From Dasypus novemcinctus (Eukaryota; Chordata; Mammalia; Cingulata; Dasypodidae), in contig NC_092216.1 of the NCBI RefSeq assembly GCF_030445035.2, forward strand, positions 15,005,405 through 15,069,404: a stretch of 64,000 bases of DNA, given 5' to 3'. Below, in pieces: positions 10,608 through 22,239 of the stretch. Position numbers and translations under genes: made by a program. The notes beneath the pieces were generated by a model, which saw only the letters and a list, made by a program, of their open reading frames with translations, was not told the DNA's origin and ran no database searches. Numbering within the stretch: position 1 is the first letter of the stretch; each line of letters opens with the position of its first letter.

Positions 10608-11400
10608 ATCTTTTTTTTTTTTAATTTTTTTATTTTTTATTGACTTTGTAATAATATTACATTAAAAATATATATGTGAGGTCCCATTCAACCCCACCCC
10701 CCCCACCCCCCCCTCTCCCCCCCCCCAACAACACTCGTTCCCATCATCATGACACATCCATTGGATTTGGTAAGTACATCTTTGGGCACCTCTGCACCTC
10801 ATATACATTGGTTCACATCATGGCCCATACTCTCCTCTATTCCATCATGTAGGCCCTGTGAGGATTTACAATGTCCGGTGATTACCTCTGAAGCACCATC
10901 CAGGGCAGCTCCATGTCCCGAAGACGCCTCCACCTCTCATCTCTTCCTGCCTTTCCCCATACCCTTTGTCCATTATGTCCACTTTTCCCAATCCAATGCC
11001 ACCTCTTCTATGTGGACACTGGATTGGTTGTGTCCATTGCACCTTTATGTCAAGAGGAGGCTCAGATTCCACCTGGATGCTGGATGCAATCCTCCCATTT
11101 TCAGTTGTAATCACTCTAGGCTCCATGGTGTGGTGGTTGTCCTTCTTCACCTCCATCTTAGCTGAGTGTGGTAAGTCCAATAAATCAGATTGTAGGTGCT
11201 GGAGTCTGTTGAGGCTCAGGATCTGGCTATCACATTGTCAGTCCAGAGATTCAAATCCCCTAAATATATCTTAAACCCCAACATTAACTGCACCTCCAGC
11301 ACATTAGCATGAAAGTCTTATGAAGGGAGATCCCATCTGAGTCCAGATTCATCACACATAAACACCATTTCCAAAGAGGGGCCATCTGCTCCATGTCACT
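10608..11400 (-). mobile_element. 5'-truncated LINE-1 insertion (3' UTR only), antisense
   Basis: A T-rich tail at 10608-10660 leads into GTGAGGTCCCATTCAACCCC and a C-rich tract at 10690-10730. It then follows the module order through CACCTCATCTCTTCC and TGGTGTGGTGGTTGTCC and on to ACATTAACTGCACCTCCAGC. It extends about 170 bp further 5' than the copy at 3221. Confidence 0.85.
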
Positions 11401-11870
11401 TTCCAGAGCCTCTAGATCTTGTCTGCTTGTTGCAGTTGGAATCCTTTTGCCAAGCATTGTTCTCTTGGCCATGTTTTCCACCCTTATTTTGCTTGACAAA
11501 TCTGCTTTTCTCAACTAGCACTTTTTTCCATGCTCTTCAGTTCAGCTGCACTCTTTGTCTTTATACATTTTTTTGTGATTTTCCAATTCCCTGGGATTCC
11601 TAACCTCTGTCAACAAGGTTCAGCTCTTTGACAATCCCATTGTGGCAGTGGGCTCAACACACTTTTCCCTCCCCCAGAAACTGTGTGGCTCTAGGCAAAT
11701 TCTCTGGTCATCTCCAACACCATCTCCAGCAGCCATGAGATGCTTCCTAAGAGTTTAACTGTCAGCTCTGCTCCCCATTGCTTGCATGGTGGTTACAACA
11801 ATGATCCCTTAGTCTGTTTTCTAAACATTTTATTTTTTAGACAAATATTAAATAAGGATTTTAAAATACT
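11401..11870. other. No recognised feature
   Basis: Sequence of average composition with no repeat, domain or RNA signature I can identify. Confidence 0.45.
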
Positions 11871-11874
11871 TATT

Positions 11875-12060
11875 GAAATAATATTTTTCTAATGGTTGTA
11901 CTGAAATATAATTTACATACCATAAAATTTGCTCTTTTAAGGTGAATGGTTCAGGGGTTTTTCATATATTCACAGAGTTGTGAAACCATTGCCACTATCT
12001 AATTCCAGAACATTTTTATCATCTGCGAAGAAAATTGTACCCATCGGCATTTCTCATTTG
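11875..12060 (-). mobile_element. Ancient LINE-1 3' UTR fragment, antisense
   Basis: Segments such as CATACCATAAAATTTGCTC, AGGTGAATGGTTCAGGGG and CCACTATCTAATTCCAGAAC correspond to an old mammalian LINE-1 3' UTR in antisense. Subfamily is not assigned. Confidence 0.55.
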
Positions 12061-12224
12061 TTTTGGAGGCTTGCTTCCTTTTTTCTGTCAATAAGATATC
12101 CTGGGTGCATTTTGTACACTCCAGACCTTCAGTGAGCCCTAGCAATGGAAGTGATATTCAGAAACCACAATATGGGCACAGTGCAGCTCATTGCTACTTC
12201 GTTGTCACTACATCAATGTCTTTT

Positions 12225-13490
12225 ATTTTTCCTTCATTTTCTTTTAAATGTTACATTAAAAAAAATGAGGTCCCCATATACCCCCACCCCACCACTCCCA
12301 CCCCTCCCACATCAACAACCTCTTCCATCACTGTGGCATATCCACTGCACCTAGCAAATACATTCTGGAGCACTGCTGCACCACATGGACATTGGTCCAC
12401 ATTGTAGTCCACACTCTCCCCCAGTCCACCCAGTGGGCCACAGCAGGACACACAACATCTAGCATCCATTCCTGCAGCACCATCCAGGACAACTCCAAAC
12501 CCTGAAAATGTCCCACACCATATCTCTTCTTCCATCTCCCTACTGTGAGTAGGCACCGTGATCACCCTCTCCATAACACTACTACAATTTCTTCCCTTAC
12601 TAATCACAGTAGTTCCTCAGCCAAGCACCAGTAAGTCCATTCTAATTAATACTCTATTCCTCCATCCTGTGGACCCTGGGATGGTTATGTTCAGCCCCCC
12701 TCTACATCATGAGGGGACTTAGATTCCACATGGATGATAGATGCAATTCTCCTACTGGCAGCTGTAGGCACTCTTGGCTCCCTGGTGTGGTGGTTGACCC
12801 TCTTCACCTCCCTGTCAGCTGGCCAGGGAAAATCCAACAAACCAGAGGGTAGGAGCTGCACATCTGCTGATTCCCAGGGCCTGGTTAGCATGTGGACAGT
12901 CCAGAGATTCAGGTCTCCTGCGTATACAACAACCCAAATGCCAACCATGGATCTGGTAAAAGTAACAGAAGAGGCATGTGTGGAAAGGTCATGTGAGTCC
13001 AACTCCATCACACTCAGGAACACAAACTCCAAAGTAGGGCCAACTGACATGGCCCTGAACTCCAGAGCCATCTGCCATGACCATAGAACCTGTGGCTCTC
13101 CGCAGCCCTCAGGAGAACCAGCACCTAGCTTTCCATCTACCTTGGCTGTCTGTGGTACCCTGCTGAGGCATGCATAAGCATCACCCCCTGATGACATCCT
13201 GACTCTTTTTGGAAACTCATAGCCGTATAAACTCACTTGTCCTTTCTATTTCCCCCTTTTATCCAAAGTCAAAAACACCTTTTAACACTTGATATTACAT
13301 GTAGGCTGAGATATTCTGCTGGTCTGAGTTGATCCCTTTATTCAAGGTCTTTTTCTAGTTACATCATCAGTTGGTGCTTAGTAGTAATCCTTTGGTGCCA
13401 GGGAGGCTCATCTCCTAGAGTCATGTCCCATGCTGGGGGGAAAGCAATGCATCTACATGCTGAGTTTGGTTTAGACACAGGTATGTCTTT
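12225..13490 (-). mobile_element. 5'-truncated LINE-1 insertion (long 3' UTR piece), antisense
   Basis: From AATGAGGTCCCCATATACCC at 12265 this follows the full distal 3' UTR module to the CAGGGAGGCTCATCTCCTAG and GCTGAGTTTGGTTTAGAC landmarks at 13400-13475. It is about 1.25 kb, one of the longest isolated tails here. The 181- and 147-codon frames on opposite strands between 12691 and 13236 are UTR sequence, not genes. Confidence 0.87.
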
Positions 13491-14060
13491 TTGAGGACAG
13501 AACTGAGATATGTGAATTTTGGAGAAGAGAGAAATCAAGATATAATAATATTTTGAATTGTGATCTTAAAATAGCAATTCAGTCTTAATTACAGAATTTA
13601 ATTTAGCTGCAGTTATATGCTGCATTTATTCAACAAGATTGAAAACCCAATATTAATATAATTGCTCATTTGCTTTTCCTAAAATGTATAGAGTTGCTTT
13701 AAAATATTACCTCTGTCCTCATTGACTTTAAGACTACTGATTAAAGTTAAAGGTTTCATTAAAGCACTATCTCCAAAATTTATTGTAGGAAACATATGTA
13801 TAGTCAAATATCATTTTAAAGTTATTTGATATGACTATTTACTTGTGTGTTTTTATCACCAGCTTGATAACCAATTAATCTCACTCATTTTAGCCTGTTT
13901 CTATTTTAAGGTAGCTTTTTTTTAACATAGTTTTCTTTTTGAATATTTGAAATATTTAGATAATTTTAAAGTCAAAATTACATGACCAGGTTTATACAGA
14001 AAAACTTCAATAAATGTGGCCCCTTTTGCCATTCTGTTCCCTCTCACCATAGGTAAGTAT
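13491..14060. other. No recognised feature (AT-rich)
   Basis: AT-rich sequence without long frames, repeats or structured elements that I can identify. Confidence 0.45.
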
Positions 14061-14690
14061 TTTTAATTATTTTCCAGGGTTTTCTTTTGCAAATATAAGG
14101 GAGTATGGGTTCATATATCTTCCATGGCTTACAAAATGCTCTCATAGCTTACACATTGCTTGGAACTTGGCTTTTTTTACTTAATATATTTCTGGAGGTC
14201 ATGCTATATCAATGTGTAGGGGTCTTTCTCATTGTTTTCATGGCTGCATATTGTTCCATTGTGTGGACCTATCAAGTTCATTCAACCAGTATGTACATAT
14301 GTATGTATGCATGTATGTATGAATGAATGTATGGATATACTATAGCTTTCATGCATATATCTTTTTGTATTTTTGTCAGTGTCTCTTGGAGATAGAGTCC
14401 TAGGTTTGGGACTGTTGAATCATAGGGTCAATTCATCTGTAATCTGTGTTTTAATTGCTAAATCCTCCACCATACGGGTGATTCATTTTGTACTCCCATG
14501 AGAAAATTTATGAAAATGTCTACTTCCTCACAACCTTGTCCAGCGAATGCACTGTAAACTTTTGGATTTTTCTTCAAACTCAGGTGAGACACGGTATCTC
14601 AGTGTCTTTCCTGATATGCATTTTCTTTAGTAGTGAGGTTGGACATTTTTCAAATGTTTAGGGCTATGTTTAGTCCTTCAATGATACCTG
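14060..14690 (-). mobile_element. Ancient LINE-1 ORF2 3'-end fragment, antisense
   Basis: In antisense it shows the decayed tail of LINE-1 ORF2: CATGGCTGCATATTGTTCCA, TTGTACTCCCATGAGAAAAT, GTATCTCAGTGTCTTTCCTG and TTTAGTAGTGAGGTTGGACA. The match is loose and broken, as expected of an L1M-age element. A GTAT/GAAT microsatellite is embedded at 14291-14333. Confidence 0.55.
14291..14333 (+). repeat. GTAT/GAAT microsatellite
   Basis: Imperfect tetranucleotide run of GTAT, GCAT and GAAT units within the ancient LINE fragment. Confidence 0.75.
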
Positions 14691-14699
14691 TCATCTCTT

Positions 14700-15235
14700 G
14701 ATGTGTAACAATGTACTCCAACACTTCGTTAGTCATTTGAAACTATACACATTGATGATCTCACAGTTTCCATGATCAGGAGTCTGGGCCTGGCTTTGCT
14801 GAGTCTTCTGCTTCCGGGGCTCTGCCAGGCTGCAATGAAAGTGTTGGCCAGAGCTGTGTTCTCATCTGAAGACTTGACTGGGGAAGTAAGCACTTCCTAG
14901 CTCTGGTAGAGGCTTTTGGTAGGATTCAGTTCCTCAGTGCCTCACAAGCTGCTGGTCAGATGTTTCAGTTCCTTGCTATGTGTGACTCTCCATACAGCAT
15001 CTCACAACATAGTACCATAGCAGCTGATCATCAGGGCCAGCAAGTAAGAGAGTGAGAGAGCACTAAGATGGAAGTCAGTCCATCCCATCACTACTTTTGC
15101 TCCCATTTTCACTTAGAAGCAAGCCCTCAAGCCCAATAGATACTCAAGGGGAAGGGATCAAACAGGGACATGAACACCAGAGGTGAGGATTACTGGATGC
15201 CATGTCAGAAGCTGCCTACCACCATCTCTATTCAT
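14700..15235 (-). mobile_element. Ancient LTR (MaLR/ERVL-type), antisense
   Basis: Landmarks in antisense are AGGAGTCTGGGCCTGGCTTTG, GCTGCAATGAAAGTGTTGGC, AGGATTCAGTTCCTCAGTG, GCAAGTAAGAGAGTGAGAG and GAAGCTGCCTACCACC. They match a widespread old mammalian LTR that I can place only at class level. It has no coding capacity. Confidence 0.5.
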
Positions 15236-15974
15236 ATTTCTATTTCCTTCTCTTGAATTGTTGGGGATTTTCTTGAATTTTAGGAGTGCTTGATATATAA
15301 GCAGCAGTGTTCCAGGTTGAGTGAACAAAAGTATAACTTCAATTACAGAAACATAGTGTCTTGGCCCTTTAATCAATTCCCAGACTTGAGTCAGCTTACA
15401 GACCCAAAGCCCCTTAAATGATGGGAAGACTAGGTCCCTTTGGGGAGTGAACAATTTACACTGCCAAAAATTTGTACCAGCAGGAGGAGGGGTGAGATGG
15501 CAGCAGAGTAAGGAGCTCCAAGAGTCGGCTTGTCCTGCAAAGCAGTTAGTAATCACCCAGAGCTATCTAAAGCACCTGTTTTTGGTGGAGCCAGGAGATA
15601 TCCTGCAACCTTCTTGAAAGAATGGAAGAAGGAAACTACCTATCTGCAGTGAAGATTCGTGGGTAGAACACTCCACATCCCATCCTCCACTGGTGGTGTA
15701 AGCCACCTTGGGAGCTATTCTGTGGCTGGATTTGGAAGCTCCTGTTCATAAAAATGGGGGGAGAAGAAGGTACTGACTTCAGCTACTGATTAGTAAATTT
15801 GGTAAAATTTAGTAAATTAGTAAATTTGGCTAAATTATAATCCTAAGAACAGCTAAGGTTTGAAATTGTCCAAGTCAGAAAGTGGCCCATAGCCATCATT
15901 TTAACTCTGTCCCTGGCATGAGGGGAAGCTGGGATGACTGAAAATCACAGAGATAATAGGGATAGCCTTCTTTC

Positions 15975-17290
15975 TGTTCCTATTGGATTGCTGCTCCCAC
16001 CAAGGCTCCAGCCACACCTGAAATGGGGAGGAAACTAGGGGGACATGCACCAGGACATCTGGGCAAGTACAAGCACTTTTGACTGGCAAAAAATGAATAG
16101 GTTGCCCTTGGCGATCCATCTCTACCCCTCCAATAGGCTAGGAGGGGCACTGTGTTTCCTTGGCACCTCTGGGCAACTGCAGGTGCTTTTGCCCTACATA
16201 AACTGTTCGTTGAATATCTTTGATTCCATCCATGCCCCTTCCCCATAGAGAGGAAGTGGCTGGTATTTCTTCAGCCTCTCTGAACAACCATAGGCAATTT
16301 CAGGCTACACAAATTGGATACTTGGACACCTGTAGCTCCATTCTTGCCACCCCCCTCCCAGTAGGATCAGAGGGAAGCTGTGTTCCCTCAGTCTCTCTAA
16401 GCAACTGCAGACATTTCTGGCACACATGGAATTTTTTTTTTGAGGACCTGGAACTCTATCCCCATCCCCACCTATGCCCTCTGGACAACTGCAGGTGTTT
16501 GGGATCTGCATGAACTGGACTGTTGGATGCCTGTGGCTTCATCCCCATCCCCATCCCCAATAGGACAAGGGGAGGCAGTGTCTCCATAGCCCTTCTGGGC
16601 AACTCCATGTCTTTTTGCCCACACGGATTGAATAGCCAGAGACTTGTGGCTCCATTCCTGTCCCCTAGTAGGGTAGGAGGGGAGCTGTGTTTCTTTAGCC
16701 TTTCCAGGAGGTCAGGAACTTTCAGCTTTCATGGACTGGACTATTGGTGCCTATGGATCCACTCCCACTCCCCATAGGAAAGGAGGGAATGGTGTTTCCT
16801 CTGGTTCTCTGGGCAACTGCAGATGATTTCAGTCCACAGACTGGTTTGTTGTGCACTTGTGGTTCCATCCACATCCCTTATTGGGCAAAAGAGTCAGTAT
16901 TCTCAAGCTTCTCAGGGCAACTGCAGTTGCTTTTGGGCCACACACTTTAGACTGTTTGGCCTTCTTGAGGATCCATCCCCACCCCTGGCATATGAGGAGG
17001 GGAGCCAGTGATATGTTTGTCTACCTGGTAATTGTGGTTGGTTCTGACCTATATCACTTAGTTTGCTGCTCATTATACCTAGAGCTCTATCATCACCCCA
17101 GGCAATGGAGGAAGGGGCATAAAGCTTCATTAGTCTCTCCAGGCAACTACAGGCTGTCTTGGCCTGCATGGCTTGGATTAATACACATGGTTTGTGGCTC
17201 TGTCTCTATCTCTATCCATGGCAGAGAAGAAAGGTGGGAAAAGCTGCATTGCTTCCTAGGGTAACTAGGGCAGCATCAGCCTCCACAGCT
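15975..17290 (+). repeat. Tandem 5' UTR monomers of the older LINE-1 (about 11-12 units of 105-115 bp)
   Basis: Diverged head-to-tail units start near 16085, 16200, 16310, 16425, 16513, 16626, 16734, 16839, 16944, 17050 and 17166. The three central steps are about 105 bp each. Each unit tends to carry a GACTGG-like start, CATCCCCA(C/T)CCC, AGGAGGGGAGC and GGGCAACTGCAG (clear at about 16170, 16482, 16811 and 16916). Tandem promoter monomers are known from some rodent LINE-1 5' UTRs; a promoter role here is inferred from position only. Confidence 0.75.
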
Positions 17291-17469
17291 TACAGTATGA
17301 ACTAAATCTTCAGCTCCTACTACAAAGTCAGGAAGGAAGAAAGGGCAAGAAAGTCCTAAACTAAAGAGAGAAAATTCACCCAGAAGGCTTACTCTAGTAA
17401 GTGAGGTGCGAAGATGCCAACCAAAAATTAAAATCCATACCAAGAAACAGGAATATATGACCCAGTTAA

Positions 17470-18640
17470 AGGACCAAGACAAGCTTCCAGATGACAAAAA
17501 GGAATCTGAACATCATAAATATTGAAATTCCTTCATAAAGTTAATGAGATGACTAAAGAGATTAAGGATATGAAAAAAGATCCTGAGTGAGCACAGAGGA
17601 ATTTGAAAGTTTACAGAGAAAAATAGCAGATTTTCTGGGAAAGAAAGACACAATAAATGAAATAAAAATTATACTCAAGCAGGGAGTAGATGTGATTCAA
17701 ACAATTGGGCATCTGTCTCCCACATGGGAGGCCCCAGGTTCAGTTACTGCTGCCTCTTAAAGATGATGAGCCATCATGAACCTCAATGAGCTGCAATGAG
17801 CTGCAAGCAGAAGTGCTCAAGTAGTTGGTTTGGGCACTCCCTTCCCACATGGGAGGTCATGGCATCAGTTCCCTATGCTGCCTGAGAAAGATAAGCAGAC
17901 AATGAGCAGACAGAAGAGGTATCCATCTGGGGGAAAGGGGAATAAGAAATTATTGGAAAAAAAAACACTGGATATATATAATAGCATATTTAAGGAAGCA
18001 GAAGAAACAATCAGTGAGCCTGAAGGTTGGTCTTCAAAAGTGAACATCCAAAAGAAGAGATAAAGAAAATAAATGGGAAAAGTTGAACAGATTCTCAAAA
18101 ACTAAATGATGGCAAGAGACATGCAAACATACATGCCATGGGTGTCCCAGAAGGAAAGAGAAGGCAAAAGGGGCAGAAGGAATATTTGAGGAAATAATGG
18201 TGGAAACTTTCCCAGCCCTATAGTAGGATATAGATATCCATGTCCTAGAAGCACAACATATTCACATACAAATAAAATTTGAATAAACCTACTCTGAAAT
18301 GCTTACTAATCAGAATGTCAAATACCAAAGGAAAAAGAGAATTCTGGAGCAGCAAGAGAAAAGTGATGCATAACATACAAAGGATACCCAATAAGGTTAA
18401 GTGCTGATTTCTCGTCAGAAACCATGGAGGCAAGAAGGCAGTGGCATAATATATTTAAGATAAAGAAAGAGAAAAATTGCCACCCAGGAATCTTATTAAA
18501 TATGTTGGGTAAGATTGTCTTTCAAAAATGGAGGCAATTTCAGGCTGCACAAACAGAAACTGAAAGAGTTTATAACACGAAGACAAGCTTTGCAGGAAAT
18601 AATAAAGGTAGTGGAACAGCCTGAAAAGAAAAGACAGGAG
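17470..18640 (+). pseudogene. LINE-1 ORF1 remnant (older copy)
   Basis: LINE-1 ORF1 encodes the RNA-binding coiled-coil protein of the retrotransposon particle. The C-terminal domain is the most readable part: around 18424-18470 the frame reads MEARRQWHNIFKIKKEKN, equivalent to the conserved ETMEARRQW region. Upstream sequence (18130-18200) keeps a decayed GVPEGK-like segment. Stops, frameshifts and the SINE at 17678-17960 make it non-functional. Confidence 0.78.
17678..17965 (+). mobile_element. DAS-type SINE, dimeric, sense
   Basis: Two heads occur in tandem: GGGAGTAGATGTGATTCAAA...CCCACATGGGAGGCC, then CTCAAGTAGTTGGTTTGGGC...CCCACATGGGAGGTC. They are followed by GATAAGCAGACAATGAGCAG and a weak A-rich tail near 17955. 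It splits the ORF1 remnant of the older LINE-1, so it is younger than that element. Confidence 0.78.
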
Positions 18641-18747
18641 AAAGGGGCTTGGAAAAGAGTCTAGAAATGAAGATTATGTCAGCCAAGGCAACTAAAAGTG
18701 TAAAAAGATTAAAATAAAATATGACATAAAATCCAAATGGAAAAATG

Positions 18748-20925
18748 GATGAAATAAGAAGTACCTTTACAGTAATAACATTGAATTTTAATGGATTAAA
18801 TTCCCCAATCAAAAGATACAGACTGGAGGAATGGATAAGAAAATATGAGCTATCTATATGCTGCCTATGAGAGACTCACCTTAGGTCCAAAGATACCAAT
18901 AGATTGAAATTGAAAGGCTATAAAAAGTATTCCATACATGCAGTAACAAAGTAAAACCAAACAAACCTGCAGTAGCTAATTTTAAAAGCAAAACTGTTAT
19001 TGGAGATGAGGAAGACTTTAAAAGCAAGACTATAGAGGCAAAATTGCTATTAGAGATGAAGAAGCTCATTATATATTAATAAAAGAGGTAATTCATCAAG
19101 AAGAAATAACTATCATAAATATATATGCATCTACCCATTATGCCCCAAGATACAGGAGGGAAACAGTGCAATACTGAATGGAGAAATGGATGTCTACAAT
19201 AATATTTGGAGACATTAATACACCACTCTTAGCACTGGGTACTACATATCGGCAAAGGATCAATAAAGAAAGAGAGAGCTTAAATAACATGATAAATGGA
19301 CTTAATAGACAATATAGAACATTGCACACACACCCAAACAGCAGGATATACATTCTTTTCAATTGGTCATGGATTTTTCTGCAGGGTAGACTATATGTTG
19401 ATTCACAAAGCAGACCTTAAGAAATTCAACAAGATTGAAATTATACAAAGCACTTTCTGTAATCATATGGGAATAAAGCTGGAAATCAACAAGGGGTCAA
19501 AAAGGGAAAATTCACAAATACATGGTGATAAACAACACCAGTTGGGTCAAAGGAGATTTTGAGAGAAATCAATAAATATCTTGAGATGAATGAAAATAAA
19601 AACACAAAATACTAGAGTCTATGGGATGCAGTGAAAGCAGTGCTTAGAGGAAAATTTATAGCCCTCAATGCTTACATTAAAAAAAAAAGGAGACCTAAAA
19701 TAAATGACGTAGCTACACAGATGGAGGAACTAGAAAAAGAACGACAAACTAATTCCAAAGCAAGTAGAAGGAATGAAATAATAAAGAGCAGAGCAGAAAT
19801 AAATGAAATTGAGAATAAAAACAATAAAAATAGATTTAACAGAATCTTCAACTTTTAGCCAGACAAACTCTTAACCAGGCTGAAAATGAACATAAGAGGA
19901 TACTTTGAACAACTGTACACCAAAAGAGTGGACAATGTAAATAAATTGAAAAAAAAATCCTAAGGAACATATAAACAACCTACACTGACTGCAGAGAAAA
20001 TAGAAGACTTCAACAAATCAATTATAAGGAAAGGAATTGAAGCGGTCATCAAACAACACCCAAAATGAAAGGCCCAGGACCATTTGATTTCACAGTTGAG
20101 TTCTACCAAGCATTCAGAGAAGATTTAATACCAATATTACTCAATCTCTTTTAAAAAATATTGAACAAGCAGGAACACTACCAAACTCATTCTATAAATC
20201 TAATATCACCCTAATACCAAAGTCAGATAAAGATATTACAAAAAAAAAAAAAAAAAAAGGAAATTACAGGCCAATTTCCCTAATGAATATAGATGCAAAA
20301 ATCCTCAACAAAATACTTGCTAATTGAATCCAACAATGCATTAAAAGGATTATTCATCACAATTATGTGGGTTTTATACCAGGTATGCAAGGGTGTTTCA
20401 AGACAAGAAAGTTCATCAGTGTTAATACACATTAATAAAGAAGAAAAATCCCATGATCCTATTCATTGATGCAGAAAAGGAATTTAACAAAATAGTGTCA
20501 TTTCTTGATAAACATTCTATAATATATAGAAATGAAGGAAATTTTCTCAACATGCTAATAGCCATATATGAGAAACCCTCACTTAACATTGTATTCAGTG
20601 GTGAAAGACTTAAAGCTTTTCTGCTGAGATCAGGAAAAAGACAAGGATGCCCACTCTTACCACTATAATTGCATACAGTATTAAATGTTCTAACTAAAGC
20701 ATTCAGGCAAGAAAAAGAAATAAGCTTAATAAAGAATGTAAAACACTTGTATTTAGAAAACTACAGTGCAATGTTAAAAGAAATATTAAAAAGACCTAAA
20801 TAATTGCAAGAATGTTCCATGATTGTGGAGTGGAAGACTAAATATCATTAAGATATCTATTCTACCCAAATTTATATACAGATTCAATGCAATCCAAATA
20901 AACATTCTGCCACCATTTGATTTTT
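18748..20925 (+). pseudogene. LINE-1 ORF2 remnant (older copy), endonuclease and RT start
   Basis: ORF2 encodes an endonuclease/reverse transcriptase. It opens with a LNFNGLNSPIKRYRL-type endonuclease start near 18780. At 19296-19420 it keeps HTHPNSRIYILF and a DYMLIHK equivalent of the endonuclease C-terminus. The RT begins with ILFIDAEKEFNKI (20453) and reaches RQGCPLLPL at 20640. It ends before the active-site FADD box, and an A18 run at 20240 is an expanded slippage tract. Non-functional. Confidence 0.85.
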
Positions 20926-20929
20926 TAAT

Positions 20930-22150
20930 TTTTCTTTTTATGAAGCTTTAAATTACATAAATACTGTTTAAAAAATAGTTAATTCATATATGCTTCACTC
21001 CATCCTCCTCCCACACTCACATACTTCATTAACAATAACATTCATTATTATGGTGCATTTGTTAAAAATGCTGTTATAAATTATGAACACATATTGAGGC
21101 ATTGCTACTAACTTTGGCCTAGAGTTTACATTTTAGTTTACTTTCTGTCCCACACAATATTGTAGGTTATGACAAAATATATAGTAGCCTGTATCTGTCA
21201 TTGCAATGTCAGACACCACAATTCCAATGTCCCCCAAATGCTTCATATTACCCCTATTGTTCCCTCTCCCTTCCCTGCTAACCTCTGGTGGCCAGTACCT
21301 TTTATGAATGATAAAAATTCTTCCATTGTTAGAATAAAAATAAATCTATAACAGAAAACTAATGTCTACTTTATTCCATTGTTCATTCCCCAGTCAGGAG
21401 GATATGGGCATTGTGATGCCCACTCTGTTTCTAATTGAGATGGGGCTTAGATCCCATGGGGTACATCGATGGAAGTATCTTCCTTGCAGTTGCACTCTCT
21501 TTTCTTTGGTATGAGCCTTGTCCATTATCATCTCCTTGTTAGTTGTCCTGGGTGAGTCCAAAGAACTGGAGAGTAGGTGTAGCAACTTGGCTGATATTTA
21601 GGGCTCAACTGGCACATGAATGGAACAAGGATTTATTTCTCTGGGGCATATATTTAACAAGAATAGTGCTAATTACAATTTCAAGTAAAAGGGGCAGAAA
21701 AGTCATATGTATGGAAAAGATAAATGAGTGTGTTACACTGGGAGAGCATAAATTCCAAAGTAAGGCCCATTGACATGGTGTGGAATTAACTGAGCTTGTC
21801 TGCCCTGCTTATAGTGTCTGGATGTCTCTAAAGCCCTCAGGAGCCCCACTGTTTGAGGAACTGCTTACTATGGCAGTCAATCAAATTCTGCTGAGTGTCA
21901 TAGCATAGCCTCTGGAATGAACACCTGAAAAGCCTTGAAATCTCTTAGCCATAAAAACTCATTTATATTTAATATTTCCCCTTTTGGTCAAGGTCTTTTC
22001 CCAGATGCATTGGTAGTTGGCAATTGGTAATAATCCCTTGATCCTAGGGAGGCTCAGCCCTGGGAGTCATGTCCTATGCTGGCAGGGAAGGTGTGTTTGT
22101 ATGCTAGTTTGACTTAAAAAGAGGCTACATTTGAGCAAGAAAGAGGCCCT
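20930..22150 (-). mobile_element. 5'-truncated older LINE-1 3' UTR, antisense
   Basis: It follows the same module order as the copies at 12225 and 25645 but is more diverged: CTTCACTCCATCCTCCTCCC at 20994, TGTAGGTTATGACAAAATAT, GGGGCTTAGATCCCATGGGG at 21445, and GGGAGGCTCAGCCCTGGGAG near 22048. It directly abuts the truncated ORF2 of the older sense LINE-1. Without a visible duplication I treat it as a separate insertion. Confidence 0.72.
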
Positions 22151-22239
22151 CAGAAACTAGGCTAAGTTTCAATTTCACAAGAAAAGTTTGATAAGTATAA
22201 TCATCAATATAAATGACCTGACATAATGGTTTGTTCTTT

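Larger units (their letters stand above)
15481..20925 (+). mobile_element. Older LINE-1, 5'-complete, lacking the distal ORF2 and 3' UTR
   Basis: The 5' end (GAGGGGTGAGATGGCAGCAG) resembles the conserved start of LINE-1 5' UTRs. Order is 5' UTR with tandem monomers to about 17290, ORF1 remnant to about 18640, then ORF2 remnant through the reverse transcriptase, stopping at 20925 where an antisense LINE-1 tail begins. All frames contain many stops and frameshifts. A SINE at 17678 interrupts the start of ORF1. Divergence is clearly greater than in the LINE-1s at 25645 and 37827, so this belongs to an earlier wave. Confidence 0.82.

Noticed and set aside
12691-13236. A 181-codon minus-strand frame and a 147-codon plus-strand frame
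   Set aside because: Both lie in the LINE-1 3' UTR module; equivalent stretches in other copies are not open in the same frames.
20925-20935. The sense-ORF2 to antisense-tail join as a second twin-priming event
   Set aside because: In twin priming the A tail lies at the outer end of the sense part. Here the T-rich tail of the antisense unit is at the junction, so two insertions fit better.
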